From Panopea generosa (Eukaryota > Mollusca > Bivalvia > Adapedonta > Hiatellidae): a DNA stretch of 64,000 nucleotides. The stretch covers positions 85,897,056-85,961,055 of the forward strand of contig CM055899.1 in NCBI GenBank assembly GCA_029582155.1. Direction: 5' to 3'. Each line of letters opens with the position of its first letter. Positions within the stretch are counted from its first letter, which is position 1. Below the pieces are notes generated by a model, which saw nothing but the letters and a program-made list of their open reading frames with translations, was not told the DNA's origin and did no database searches. Shown piece by piece: positions 24,935-37,603 of this stretch. A program made the position numbers and the translations under genes.

Positions 24935-26235
24935 TTGTTTAAAGATAATATAAATGTTTTGATAACAGATTATATGTATGTTTTGTTACAGATACTTTTA
25001 TGCTTTTGTTTACAGATGATATAAATGTTTTGTTTACAGACAATATATGTTTTGTTTACAGACAATATATGTTTTGTTTACAGATAATGTATATGTTTTG
25101 TTTACATATACTATGTATGTTTTGTTTACAGGTAATATATATGTATAGCTTACGGGGAATATAGGATGTGTAGTTTACAGCATATACGATTATGTGTAGT
25201 TTACAGACAATATTTATGTTTTGTTTACAGGTAATACAAGCTAAGTGTAGTTTACATGGACTAATTTACTTGTAGTTTACAGGGATTATACAACGAGACA
25301 TTTAAAGAGAATAGTATATGTAGTTTACAGAAATAGGTTGTCTGTTATTTACAGGTAATATATATTATGTGTAATTTACTGCTTATAATATTACGTGTAG
25401 CAGTAACTCAAAGGGAATAGCTTCTATGTATTTTATAGGTATTATATTACGTACGGTTTACATGGAATAAATTATGTGTAATTTACAGGGAAACTATTAC
25501 GTGTAGTTTACAGGGAACATATAACGAGTAATTTACATTTTTTGTATAACGTGCAATTTACCTTACGTGTAGCCAACGCTTACAAATATTAACCTATGTG
25601 CAGTTTACAGAGAATATATAGTACGTGTAGTTTACAGGGATTGTAATGCTTGCGTGAAGTTTATAGGGAATGTAATTATTACATGTAGTTTACAGGGAAT
25701 ATGATTGTTACATGTAGTTTAAGAGAATGTAATGTTTACGTGTAGTTTACAGGGAATGTAATTTTTACGTGTAGTTTACAGGGAATGTAATTTTTAAGTG
25801 TAGTTTACAGGGAATATAATTGTTACATGTAGTTTACAGGGAATGTAATGCTTACATGTAGTTTACAGGGAATGTAATGCTTACGTGTGTACTTTACAGA
25901 GAAGGTAAAGCTTAGGTGTGTATTTTACAAGTAATGTAATGTTTACATGTAGTTTAAAGGAAATGCAATGCTTAAGTGTGTGCTTTACAGGGAATGTAAT
26001 GCTTACATGTGTATTTTACAAGGAATGTAATGTTTACATGTAGTTTACAGGGAATGTAATTTTTACGTGAAGTTTACAGGGAATATAATTGTTACATGTA
26101 ATGCTTACATGTGTACTTAACAGAGAAGGTAAAGCTTAGGTATGTATTTTACTGGAAATGTAATGCTTACATGTAGTTTACTGGAAATGTAATTAGTATG
26201 AGTAGTTTACATGGAATTTTAATTGTGTGTATATT
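24935..26235. repeat. 29-bp minisatellite, degenerate
   Basis: The unit is built on 'tgtagtttacagggaatgta' followed by 'atgcttacg', period near 29 bp. The left part (24935-25260) carries the variant 'atgttttgtttacagataat'. The right part is more regular. Related in sequence to the 36-bp array that follows. Confidence 0.9.
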
Positions 26236-26400
26236 ATAAATTGTTTCACATTTTTAACAGATAACAGTCTAAACAACGTTATATTTAACATATACTATCT
26301 TTGATAATTTTATATTTAATAAATATCTTATATATTATAATATTATATATAACATATTCTATTTTATACTATACTATATTTACAAGATACTATTATATAT

Positions 26401-27858
26401 ACTATGGTTTACTGAGAATATATTTAAATGTACGTATAGCCAGTTTACTGAGAATATATTTAAATGTACGTATAGCCAGTTTACTGAGAATTTACTTGCA
26501 TGTAAGCGTTGACATTTTACTGAGAATATACTTGCATGTAAGCGTGGACATTTTACTGAGAATTTACTTGCATGTAAGCGTGGACATTATACTGAGAATA
26601 TACTTGCATGTAAGCGTGGACATTTTACTGAGAATATACTTGCATGTAAGCGTGGACATTTTACTGAGAATATACTTGCATGTGAGAATTTACTTGCATG
26701 TAAGCGTGGACATTTTACTGAGAATATACTTGCATGTAAGCGTGGACATTTTACTGAGAATTTACTTGCATGTAAGCGTGGACATTATACTGAGAATATA
26801 CTTGCATGTAAGCGTGGACATTTTACTGAGAATATACTTGCATGTAAGCGTGGACATTTTACTGAGAATATACTTGCATGTAAGCGTAGACAGTTTACTA
26901 AGAATACATTTGCATTAAGTACAGACGGTTTACTCAGAATATATTTTACACGCAAGTGTGGACAGTTTACTGAGAATATATTTACATGTTAGCGTGGACA
27001 GTTTACTGAAATATATTTATATGCACAGACGGTTTACAGAGAATATGTTTACACGCAAGCTTGGACAGTTAACTGAAAATATATTTACATGTAAGCGTGG
27101 ATAGTTTACTGAGACTATATTTACATGTACGTGTGAGACGGTTTACTGAGAAAATATTTACATGTGAGCATGGACAATTTACTGAGAATATATTTACATG
27201 TAAGTATAGACAGTTTACCGAAAATATTATTTACATGTAAGCGAGGCCAGTTTACTGAGATTATATTTAAATGTAAGCGTGGACTGGCTACTGAGATTAT
27301 ATTTACATGTAAGTACAGATGGTTTGGTGAGAATATATTTACATTTAAGCGTGGATAGTTAACTGAGGCTATATTTACATGTAAACGTTGACAGTTTACC
27401 GAAACTATATTAACATGTTAGCGTGGACAGATTACTAAGACTATATTTACATGTTAGCGTGGACAGTTTTCTGAGACTATATTTACATGTTAGCGTGGAC
27501 AGTTTTCTGAGACTATATTTACATGACGGCGTGGACAGATTACTAAGACTATATTTATATGTTAGCGTGGACAGTTTAATGAGACTATATTTACATGTTA
27601 GCGTGGACAGTTTTCTGAGACTATATTTACATGACGGCGTGTACAGATTACTAAGACTATATTTACATGTTAGCGTGGACAGATTACTAAGACTATATTT
27701 ACATGTTAACGTGGGCAGTTTTCTGAGACTATATTTACATATAGGCGTGAACAGAATACTAAGACGATATTTATATGTTAGCTTGGACAGTTTAATGAGA
27801 CTATATTAACATATTTACATGTAAGCGTGGACAGTTTACTGAGACTATATTTACATGG
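26401..27858. repeat. 36-bp minisatellite
   Basis: The unit contains 'ttttactgagaatatacttg' followed by 'catgtaagcgtggaca', 36 bp. The central block (26500-26900) is nearly homogeneous and the right part (27400-27860) uses the variant 'gagactatatttacatgtta'. The period is divisible by three, giving a 205-residue open frame of 12-residue LLRIYLHVSVDI repeats. No start context, domain or splice evidence supports translation. Confidence 0.94.
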
Positions 27859-28790
27859 GTTTACACTCTAATTTATTAATCAGTCTGTTGTAAATGCATA
27901 ATTTAGAAAGCGTACTAATAATCTGTGTCACGTGCCATTAGTTACTTGTGTTATTTTATTGTATTTAGTGGACGTATACATAATTAATGCTTCAATTGAT
28001 AGTATGCAAGTGGTGTGCCAATGATTGCGACTCGCTGATTAGCAAATTGATAAGTTTGAAAAATTTTGATGAAGGAAAACAAAATGAAATGTGCAAGACT
28101 GCGAACTATTGTTGTTTTGTAATACGTGCAGAACCAATTCTCTTACAAAATCGATTGGAAAGTTAATGTTTTCCTCAGTGAATCACCAGTAGATAATGGT
28201 ATAATCACCTAATCCGAACTATCGAAACCAATTACAACCACTTTATATTTCAATAAGTTCGCTTTGGTACTAAGAGCCGCACAATGTGTTGTAATATTTT
28301 ACGCGCAAATGTATAGTTGGGTGTTTCGTCTTCCGGTTATAAACTGTAAAACTATTCGGCCAATTTCGTCAGTCTTCGGCATTAGGTTGAATTAGAATAA
28401 TCGGCGAGGTGTTCCGAATGAAAACTAAACCTACTTCTCAGTCTCCAATATTAAAGAGTTACACCTAAAAAAATATGGTGTCAAATATTGATGAAATCAA
28501 AACACATATTATATTTTTGGCAACGTTTACCACACATGTGCGAAATGTATATAAATTTCATATTTTGATAATTTAGATGTATAATATAGAAAAATATCGC
28601 CAAGTGCTTTTTTAATATAAAAAATATCGTGTTTTCCCCGTTGTCAACATTTCTTTAATTGAAAACACCCCGAAATAATTGTAAAAAGAATGTTTTACCG
28701 GCATTTGTTAATGAATTAAAGATACATGAAGAAACACAAACAAACAAATCAAAACGAGAAACTTGAAACGGGAGAGTAACTAAATATCCC
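27859..28790. other. No gene seen
   Basis: AT-rich unique DNA without recognised features. Confidence 0.5.
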
Positions 28791-28794
28791 ATTC

Positions 28795-29005
28795 AAAATT
28801 GAAGGGTTTTCATAATTAAAAGGTTTTCAAAATTAAATGATTTTCAAAATTAAATGGTTTTCAATATTAAAGGGTTTTTAATATTAATTTTTTTTTAAAA
28901 TCTAAGGGTTTTGTAAATTTAAGGGTTTCCAAAATTAAAGGGTTTTCAAAAACAGGCAAGGTTTCCAATATTGAAGGGTTTTCAAAATTATGGGTTTTCA
29001 AAAAT
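28795..29005. repeat. 17-18-bp tandem repeat of 'ggttttcaaaattaaa'
   Basis: About 11 imperfect units with homogeneous T/A bias. No gene. Confidence 0.88.
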
Positions 29006-29440
29006 AGTGTTAATTCGAATAACTACCGAGATAACCACGCTCCCCAGGCTTAAACGTGCGATTGATTTGAAAGTATTTCTAACAATACGGATATTTTAAT
29101 ATTTAAAATTGACGCCTGCTGCTTCCTCGTGATAATGAACCGCGCACAACAACTGTATCATCGACATATTTTTTGTAAATTATTGACCACGTTGATGTAA
29201 ACATGTATCATGGAACACTAGAACAGAATGAAATATGCTATACAAGATTCATCGATGAAAACATTTTGTGTATAATTCCTAAACGTAAACACATAACTCA
29301 GTAATGTATTTGCCCATTACACCATCCTGTAAATCACTTAATACTTCCAGAAGACAAAACTATCCAACATTCCTTCAATCCAGCCCATTTCAGTGTTGTT
29401 TCTATTGTAATTATTTCTTTAATATCTGTATGTAATTGTT
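29006..29440. other. No gene seen
   Basis: Unique AT-rich DNA. Confidence 0.5.
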
Positions 29441-30057
29441 TATGAGTGTAGGTGTATATTCAATGTTGTTTATATGTTGTTGTGTTTTTATTTATTGTTG
29501 ATTATAATAAAAAAGTATGTCTATGTGTATATTCTGTGTTGTCTATATATTGTTGTTGCTTATGTTTTCATGTGTATTGTTTGTTGTTTACTCGTGTACG
29601 TGTATTGTTTGTTGTTGTGTGTATGTGTATAATTGGTGTTTATATATTGTTGTTGTTTATATTTGTACATGTATGCATTGTATGTTGTTGCCGATTCATG
29701 CATGCGTTTCGTTGGTGTTGTTTATATGTATGTTTTGTTGTTGTTTTTGTATACATGTGTATAATTGGTGTTATTTATATGTATATACTGTGGTTTTGTA
29801 TGTGCGCGTGTATATTATTTGTTGTTTATTTGAATGTGGTTGTTGTTTATATGTGTTTTGTGTTGTGTTTTTGTGAGAGTGTGTACCGTTGGTGTTTTTT
29901 ATGTGTTGTGTATGTTGAAGTTTCTATTTTATTTGAAAATGTGTATTGTTGTTGTTAATATGTGTACGCTGTTGTTGTTTATATGTGTGTGTCTATTGAT
30001 GTTGTCATTGTTGCTTTTGTTATGTGTATTTTGGGTGTTTGTATAGTTGTTGTTGTT

Positions 30058-30101
<44 letters not shown>

Positions 30102-30142
30102 TGTTGTTGTCGTCGTTGTTGTTGTTGTTGTTGTTGTTGCTA
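29441..30142. repeat. TG/TTG-rich low-complexity tract ending in GTC/GTT triplets
   Basis: Cryptic repeats of 'gttgttgtttatatgtgt' (29441-30045) pass into a regular CGT/GTC run (30055-30105) and GTT run (30105-30140). Open frames rich in C, V and Y in this tract come from skewed composition, not from a gene. Confidence 0.88.
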
Positions 30143-30980
30143 TTATAACAGCTTTTCCATAGGGTTCCATGCCCAACTGGACCCAATGCCTATTAAAACA
30201 ACACTCGGTACTGGTTCTATCCAAGAAGCGGACTCGACAGCGGTTCATATAAGCTTTGAGCTTTACCCAAACTCCCCAATCCCACCCACCCAAACACCCA
30301 TCGTCTGTGACTACATCATACCGCTTCATTCTTTCATGTGAATGAAATAAGTCTCAGGATCACGTGGCTTTCTTCGTTAAGGTCATGGTTTCGAGCACAT
30401 TTCGGTTCAAATACTTTACATGAAAACGTTCGTCAGTTACCCCGATGCACGTGTATGTATCAAATAAAAACGGATGAACTCGTATTAACGAGTAAAGTGT
30501 AGGATATGTCATAATAACCCATTAAAACATTGTCGTAAAATATTCAACAGGCAGCTATGCCGAGACGCGCGTTTTCGAACAATGGGTCTTGCACTCTTGG
30601 GGGCACTGCTTATTACAAATATATATTTTTTTGTATTAACTCGAAAAAAACCCCAACCTGAACCGATTGAGAATCAAAATATTAGACTGTGCATATCATA
30701 TTTTATAAATTTCATCAAGAACCGGCTAATACGTTAAATGTGTAAGTTTATATTGCATTTCAATCCAAATGATCCAAACCAGTATAACCAGGTAAGCTTT
30801 TTAATTTAATATATTAAATAATTAATGATCATTTTCTTTATGTGAAAAGAAAATCCAAACAGCCACAAAGCTCCGAGGATTTTCTCAAATAGATTTTCCG
30901 AGTTCAAACAAATACAGACCTGAATAGCACATCGCATTTTAGTCAATGTACATGTTTATAATACATAAAAGTTGTTATAC
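30143..30980. other. No gene seen
   Basis: Unique sequence. No convincing coding or RNA feature. Confidence 0.5.
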
Positions 30981-30984
30981 AATA

Positions 30985-31455
30985 GCAGACGACATTAGTT
31001 TATACAACTGAAGACGACACTAATTTATGCAATAGCAGACGACACTATGTATATAATAGCAGACGATACTAATTTATACAATAGCAGACGACACTATTTA
31101 TATAATAGCAGACGACACTATGTATATAATAGCAGACGACACTAATTTATACAATACAGCAGACGACACTATGTATACAATATAGCAGACGATACTATGT
31201 ATACAATAGCAGACGACACTAGGTTATTTCAATATAGTAGACGACACTAGTTTATACAATATATCAGACGATACTATGTATACAATAGCAGACGATACTA
31301 ATTTATACAATAGCAGACGACACTAGTTTATACAACAGTAGACGACACTATTTATATAAAAGCAGACGACACTAGTTCATTCAATATAGCAAACGACATT
31401 AGTTTATACAATACCAGACGGCATTATTTTATGCAATAACAGGCGACACTAGTTT
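30985..31455. repeat. 24-bp minisatellite
   Basis: The unit reads 'gcagacgacactatttatat' followed by 'aata' with a 24-bp period, about 19 units with small indels. Confidence 0.94.
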
Positions 31456-31657
31456 CTTTGACATTTAAAAGCATACGTGAACTATTTGTTTATTGTTCAG
31501 AAACAAATGATTAAAAACGTGAGAAAAATATGCATTTTTTTTTAGGAGGCCAGTTCCTCGACAAATTTTATTTTTGAAAACCGTTCATTTTTAAGCGTAC
31601 TTTGCTAGAACTTATTTGTTAACAAATACGTTATGTTATTGTTATTGTTTTTTTTTT

Positions 31658-31717
31658 CTTCATCATCATCATCATCATCAGCATCATCATCGTCGTCGTC
31701 GTTGTCGTCGTCGTCGT

Positions 31718-31749
<32 letters not shown>

Positions 31750-31808
31750 TCGTCATCATCAGTATCATCATCATCATCATTATTATTATCATCATCATCA
31801 TCATTAGA
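31658..31808. repeat. CAT/CGT/CAC triplet microsatellite
   Basis: Mixed 'atcatc', 'gtcgtc' and 'caccac' runs. It lies 240 bp beyond the splice donor of the Kv exon, inside its presumed intron. Confidence 0.96.
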
Positions 31809-32044
31809 GTAGTAATTGTTCATTTTTATAGTAAATTCAGCATACCTTACCAAAATTTTGTAAACATTTCTAAAAAAATCATAATTTCCATGACAACTTT
31901 TTTTATTTTTAAATAACTATATGTTTAGATGAAAGCTTCTATTTTGTTGTCATGGTTACCCTGTTTACTTAAATAAAATAACATGTGATTACTATAATAT
32001 GTATGGAAATACAAAGATAAGTTACGTCGATCTGCCAAACTTAC

Positions 32045-32620
32045 CAATGCTGCACGCGAACTGTATGGATCTTGAAGTGCCCTCCAGAGGCGAGGCTTGT
32101 TTTGGGCAAAGAATGAAGCTTCCGGGGAAACATAGACTGAGAGGTATTTTTCGCTTTCATCACTTTCAAATTTTTCCAACATTTCCAAAGTTTCTTCATA
32201 ACTAATATAGTTTACCCAGCAGCACTGTTCAATATCCTTGTCTTCTAACTCCCAGTAGTCCAGCTCGGCTTTTGCCGCGGGACCGCAGATGTCCGTCGGC
32301 ATATGCAGCTTACCAATCCGGTAATAGTTCAATATACACGGGAATATTTGTGGATTTCTATCAAAAAAAAATTCTCTCTTGCCACTTGCTTTTGCCGTCT
32401 CCCCAACAGAATACAATCGTGTTTCTGGTTTTTTTAGCAACGTTGATATTTTCGTCTCATGCCTCACCCCACCTACGTTTAAAATGACAACGTCCTCCTC
32501 ATCAGCAGTGCCAGATTTTTTACCCCCGGGCGTATCCACTTTTATATGACTCTGGTCTGCTTTCACCAAATTTCCAACTATATCTGTAATCTTAAATTTT
32601 GATGGTTCTTTCGAGCCCAT
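32045..32620 (-). CDS. Shaw-type (Kv3) voltage-gated K+ channel, first coding exon only
   Basis: Encodes the cytoplasmic N-terminus of a Shaw/KCNC-like channel subunit, 192 residues from ATG 32620 to a splice donor. The T1 tetramerisation domain spans about residues 43-142 (VVILNVGGVRHET, then FFFDRNPQIFPCILNYYRIG). The Shaw-type intersubunit zinc motif H-x5-C-x20-CC is intact: H106, C112, C133 and C134. The segment LQDPYSSRAAL precedes S1 in Kv3 channels. The codon for L192 is followed by gtaagt (minus strand 32044-32039), a strong donor near where Kv3 genes are, to my knowledge, commonly split. Without splicing the frame runs on to a stop at 31925. No S1-S6 exon is visible in the 32 kb downstream, so the intron is very long, the rest is elsewhere, or this is an orphan exon. 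The family call is firm; completeness of the gene is unknown. Confidence 0.9.
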
Positions 32621-33958
32621 ACTTATCTAAATTCCTTTTAGAAATTAAAATACTTCCCCCACTATACCACTTTCACCATATAAAGATTTATCAGGTTGAA
32701 TCAAACACAATTTTATACACGCATTAATTCCACTGCTGTAACACTTTCCGCATCTTTGCGTTAATTCAAACTCCTGAAGAAGCGTGAAGCCATTCGGAAA
32801 CATTTCTGTTAAACCATATACCGCCAGTACCTTCAATCAAAGAAATAATAACTAACTCATTTTTTTTCACACAGACGTGAAAACTGTCGTCTGGAAAAAA
32901 ATGGTTCGCTGCTTCGGGTAATTCCACGATATTGTAATGTATGATTATTTCTAGAGCTAGTACCGTACCTAGGTCGCGATTCAAAATTCGATTCGTTAAG
33001 TATTGAACTGAAAAATTGATATGACATGGATTGAACCAGGTATATTCCCGTTGTTATTGAAACAGATATTTCGTGTAGCAGACGCGTGCGCTTGGGGACA
33101 GCACATGGGAAAAGAGCCGATGTATTCCAAATAGCCGATATATTCCATTAACATCATTAGTCTGATATTGAATGAGAGTGCGTGTTGTTGGACAGGCACG
33201 TATCGTCTGTTAATAGTTATTAAAGATACTTCGAACATAATTACGACAGGTGAGGTAACCACGTTTTAAATTGATCACTGAGCATGTAGAAAAATGCCAT
33301 TGGGCACATTCGGCAATAGCCTAGATACCAATCGTACATACTCGGCTTACTCCGTAATACTTTACGTAAAGTAGTGCATGTGAACATCTCCAATTAATGC
33401 AAGTCCTCCATTGATTTTTGTTCTTTATTCTATGGTTAATAAAAAACGTTTGGAGGTTTGTCATTCATAGAGAGACCTTAATGAAAGAGATTAAACTTAC
33501 AGTTTACTGTCTGTCAACCTCTGCAATCCAAAAATATGATGAGAAAATTAGGATTCATATTTCATAAAGAGATTTTTTCTGTTCAGTGTGCACACTGTTG
33601 ACAAAATTTTGAATATTTATTGATTGAATATTAAGCGTCATTTTTATGTCATCGAGGGCTTATAGACGTTCAGTTAACATAACTACTGTTTCCTAGGATT
33701 AACCAGTACTCGAGCACACCCCATTTCCGCAAGTACCTGATAACTTTCCCACTTGAATCAGTGGTGAGAGACGAATGATAATGAGACACAATGTCGTATA
33801 TCAATCATCACTGAGACTTGCCGGGCGTGACAAAATGAAAAAGGACTTCCGAAATGATATATTCATAACCCATTTTTTCTCTTCATTCACAATTCAAACA
33901 TGACAATGCTTTCAAAATGTCCAAAATACATCAATAATGCCATTCAAATAAACAATGG
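32621..33958. other. 5' flank of the Kv exon, no other gene supported
   Basis: Presumed 5'UTR and upstream region of the minus-strand channel gene. Open frames at 32645-32836, 32766-32984 and 32996-33262 (minus) have no recognised domain. No TATA box or CpG cluster was identified with confidence. Confidence 0.4.
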
Positions 33959-34130
33959 GGTTTAACGCCGTTTACTACACATTTCATGTTATATCAGGTA
34001 TACTAGTATCCAGTTTTATTGGAGATGGCAGATCCCAAAATAAATCTGAGTAGAACCACCGTCCCTCCGCAAGTAACTGGCAATCTTCCTCACATAGCGT
34101 TTTTGGAGTGAAAGGGACTCGAACATATGA
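33959..34130 (-). mobile_element. tRNA-derived SINE, family A, head-truncated
   Basis: Shares tail 'gggtttaacgccgtttacta', body 'ccagttttattggagatgg' and 'cgcaagtaactggcaa' with the 1.2, 17.2 and 35.4 kb copies. It stops after the B-box region ('gggactcgaacatatgacg'), so the A box is missing. Confidence 0.78.
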
Positions 34131-34139
34131 CGTCAGCTA

Positions 34140-34815
34140 CAAAATATGAACTGGACACTAGCTATTGTACCTATTTCTGACTTTGAACCATGGCTACGAA
34201 GCATGGTCTTGCGGGCGACACATCGTCTGCATATGGTGAACATTTGTGTCATGTCAGTTCAAAATCTGTCATATGGTTTACAAGATATGGAGCGGGCACA
34301 AAATTGTGTATGACTTTTTGTATATCTGACCTTTTACCTCTAAGTGTGCCCTAAACTACAAACCTAGGTCTTGTGCGCGGCATTTTGATCTGATTATGGT
34401 GAACATTTGTGCAATTTTATTTAAAAATATTTCAAGTGATTTTTAAGTTATGGAGTGGACACGAAATTTTGTACCAAATTCTGAACTTGAACCTCTAAAT
34501 GTGACAATGACCTTTGAGCTTCGTAACTGGGCCTTACTCGCAACATATCGTCTTATTATGGTGAACATTTATGCAATGTTTTTTTTCTTCAGAAATCTGG
34601 TGAGATGGTTTCACAGAATTGTATACCTTTTTCTGAGCTTGAACCTCTAACTGTGACCTTGGCATTCGAGTAACGGACCAGGGTCTCGCTCGCGACATTT
34701 TATCTCATTATGGTGGTGAACATTAGTGCCAAATAACTTTAAACTATGTCAATGCATGAATAATTTAAAGACCATACAGGATAAGCCGGACGGACGAACG
34801 GACGGACGGACACAC
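34140..34815. repeat. Degenerate tandem repeat of about 160 bp, ending in GGAC run
   Basis: Four diverged units, each containing 'atggtgaacattt' (about 34235, 34399, 34559, 34713) with companion words 'cgacacatcgtct', 'tggagcgggcac' and 'gaacctctaa'. The block finishes with 'ggacggacggaca' (about 34788-34813). In my experience this style of repeat is widespread in bivalve genomes; that attribution is from memory. Confidence 0.75.
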
Positions 34816-35427
34816 AAGCACCGAACCGTCATTGTGACGACTATGTCGAGCTCACCGCAAGCGTGGTCGACAAAACGGAAGTAGCACATATATAAATGAT
34901 GTTGTATAAATATTGCACATGAATAAACTATTGCTCTTGAACGACACTTTGGGTACACATTATTTTACACCAATATAAATAGAAAAAAAAATGTTCTCAT
35001 ATGAACAGATTTGTTAATGCCTTGGTATTTTCAAAATGCAAATCTGTTGTCAATATTTCGGAGTTATAAAGCTGGCGAAATGGTAATCCGTATATTTTTC
35101 ATTCCCGTAGCGACGTTGTCTTGTAAAAAAATAGAAATCTGGACAGTTTGCCTTTGTTTTTAATAACTAAAACGTTTTTTAATGCACCCAGTCAATTTAA
35201 CATAAAAGCCTGGTGCCAATGTTAATTATACCTTTACTTAAATAAAAAAAAGAACTTTCCCCGGGGGGACTGCAAAAAAACCACATCCATAACAGAGGTG
35301 ACATTTACTTAATCACGATTAAAGTAAAGTCGCTCTAGGTAGGTATATGTGTATATTGGTGGTTTACGGCGACATATGCCAGTGGGCACTGTTGACCTCC
35401 TCATGTGCAAACCATATATATTTTAAT
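34816..35427. other. No gene seen
   Basis: Unique AT-rich DNA. Confidence 0.5.
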
Positions 35428-35652
35428 AGAGTTTAGCGCCATTTTCAACACTTGGCAGCAGGTTGTTTATGGTATATCCAGTTTTATTCGTGGAGGAAGG
35501 CCTCAGACTGAATCTCAGAAGAACCACCGTCATTCCAGGAGTACCTGGCAAACTTTCTCTTGGAGCGAGCGGGAATCGAGCCCACCACGTCAGCGGTGCC
35601 AAGAGAAGCAAATGGTCATCGTACGATACCGCTTTAGACCACTCGGCCATGA
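35428..35652 (-). mobile_element. tRNA-derived SINE, family A, near full length
   Basis: On minus the head carries A box TGGCCGAGTGGTCTAA and B box GGGCTCGATTCCCGCTCG. The body and tail match the 1.2 kb copy (for example 'tatccagttttattcgtgga', 'gagtttagcgccattttcaa'). Overlapping open frames on both strands are shadows of this element. Confidence 0.85.
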
Positions 35653-36234
35653 AGGACGAAAATCTCGTTTACTTCTATTCATCTCAGAAATAAAAATAAA
35701 TAATGTTGCTTGGCACAATGAAATCCTATACAAAACGGACTATCAACAGCAAATTTTGTTTGAAACTGTTGACGTTATTATGAATGAAACATGCATATTC
35801 TGCACTTAAAAACATAAAATTACTTAATGTTTTACTTCAAATCTCAGTTCCCTTTTTGTATAATTTAAAATAATTTTGGATGATCAAAATATTTGTTTGT
35901 GTAGTATTACTAAATTTCACAAAATGATTTCAAACTGAATGAAGATCATTTTGTATGAATAAAACATAGGACAGCTAAGGTCACATACGACTTTCATTTT
36001 ATGCATAAAAAGTTATTAATCAGCTGCGTGTAAATTTTGAATGATTAATTTGTCAGATGACCGATCTTCCACGTGCTATTTTACTAATATTTGGTCAGGA
36101 GAATGCAAGTTTCAAATCCTTCTGAATAAGACTTCGATGATACCGTAACATTTCGTCTCAATTTAAAAGGTGAGAAAAGAACCTCACACATCTGGACGAC
36201 TTTTAAATGCCGCGGCTAGCACCAAGGACTGGTA
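35653..36234. other. No gene seen
   Basis: Unique AT-rich DNA. Confidence 0.5.
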
Positions 36235-36370
36235 TAAGAGAAGGACAGGAAACTTGCACCTCATAACTAAATGTCGATAAAATAGCTTGAGAATTATTAA
36301 TTATTTGGAAAATTAATAATTCAAATTTCACAGGAAACTGATTACTGTACATTGTACATATCAGAAATGT
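36235..36370 (+). repeat. Dispersed repeat D, copy 1 (left part)
   Basis: 'cctcataactaaatgtcgat' then 'aaaatagc' and 'cacaggaaactgattactgt' align with 58.19-58.31 kb. A second shared block, 'gtgaatacgcgagttttcac' (36533-36552), matches 58.59-58.62 kb. The pair defines a dispersed element that lies next to a tandem array in both places. Confidence 0.6.
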
Positions 36371-36394
36371 TAGTTGTGAATTAAATGTTCAATG

Positions 36395-36470
36395 AATGCG
36401 TGGTCAGGTGGTAGAACATCGGACACTTGACCGACGAATCGTGGGTTCGATCCTCCGCTACAGCTGTATA
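36395..36470 (+). mobile_element. tRNA-like SINE head
   Basis: A box 'tggtcaggtgg' (36401-36411) and B box 'gggttcgatcc' (36444-36453) are correctly spaced. The presumed acceptor ends do not pair, so this is a tRNA-derived element rather than a tRNA gene. The head resembles the family B SINEs at 54.6 and 60.5 kb. Confidence 0.7.
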
Positions 36471-36552
36471 TAGGGTCTTCCTGAGATGTATGCAATATGA
36501 GATTATGAGGTAATTAAAAACGAGATATTGTGTGAATACGCGAGTTTTCACA

Positions 36553-36570
36553 AAACTACTACTACTCCTT

Positions 36571-36621
<51 letters not shown>

Positions 36622-36648
36622 TTACTATTACTTATGATGCTGCTGCTG

Positions 36649-36702
<54 letters not shown>

Positions 36703-36800
36703 ATACTACTACTGTTAATGCTCTGCTGCTGCTGCTACTACTACTACTACTACTACTACTAATATTACTACCACTATTACTACTACTGCTGCTGCTGCTG

Positions 36801-36863
<63 letters not shown>

Positions 36864-36895
36864 ATACTACTACTGTTAATGCTCTGCTGCTGCTG

Positions 36896-36934
<39 letters not shown>

Positions 36935-36973
36935 ATATTACTACCACTATTATTACTACTGCTGCTGCTGCTG

Positions 36974-37015
<42 letters not shown>

Positions 37016-37151
37016 TTACTACTACCATCCCACCACCATCACCATCACTACTATTACTACAACTACTACTATTACTACAACTATTACTACCACCATTCCA
37101 TCACCATTACCATAACTACTACTACTTCTGCTACTACTGTTACTGCTGCTG

Positions 37152-37199
<48 letters not shown>

Positions 37200-37282
37200 T
37201 AACTACTTTTACTACTACTATTACTACCCCATCCCACCAACACCACCACCATTACTACTACTACTACTACTATTGCTGCTGC
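36553..37282. repeat. CTA/CTG triplet microsatellite with internal duplications
   Basis: About 730 bp of CTA with CTG (GCT) islands. The interruption 'cttctaatactactactgtt' then 'aatgctctgctgctg' occurs at about 36697 and 36858, showing about 160-bp segmental duplication inside the tract. Poly-T/L/Y open frames here are artefacts. Confidence 0.96.
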
Positions 37283-37603
37283 TACTCACACTATTACTAT
37301 GCATGTACGTAATAAGTATATCGATACTATATGTAATTTTTAGACGTCCATTTGAATTATATTTTTTGGACTGCGTTTACTTTAAAAAAACACAAACAAT
37401 ATTATTGGATTTCATAATATGTACATGTATTTCCAAAATTTAACAGTAATACAAACAAACAAATAACAACAAAAAAGTCAATAAGCCTACATTTGGAATT
37501 ATTTCATAACCGAATTCAAATCAAAGATGTAGTATACATGTAGAATGTTCAAAAATAATAATAATAACTTATTATTAGAACCAAGATTTTACAATACAAC
37601 TTA

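Noticed and set aside
26301-27809. Long forward frames of 12-residue LLRIYLHVSVDI repeats as a repeat protein gene
   Set aside because: The frame follows automatically from a 36-bp period without stops. There is no proper start context, domain or splice signal, and the right half uses a different register.
29452-30046. Cysteine/valine-rich forward frames as a membrane protein
   Set aside because: Three overlapping frames are open at once in TG/TTG-rich low-complexity DNA.
32645-33262. Minus frames just upstream of the Kv exon as additional exons
   Set aside because: No similarity to Kv N-termini and no clear donor linking them in phase. The ATG at 32620 already gives a normal N-terminus.
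35405-35809. Plus- and minus-strand frames around 35.4-35.8 kb as genes
   Set aside because: They coincide with a family A SINE containing tRNA-like promoter boxes.
36395-36470. Functional tRNA gene
   Set aside because: A and B boxes are good, but the acceptor arms do not pair and no sensible anticodon stem forms.
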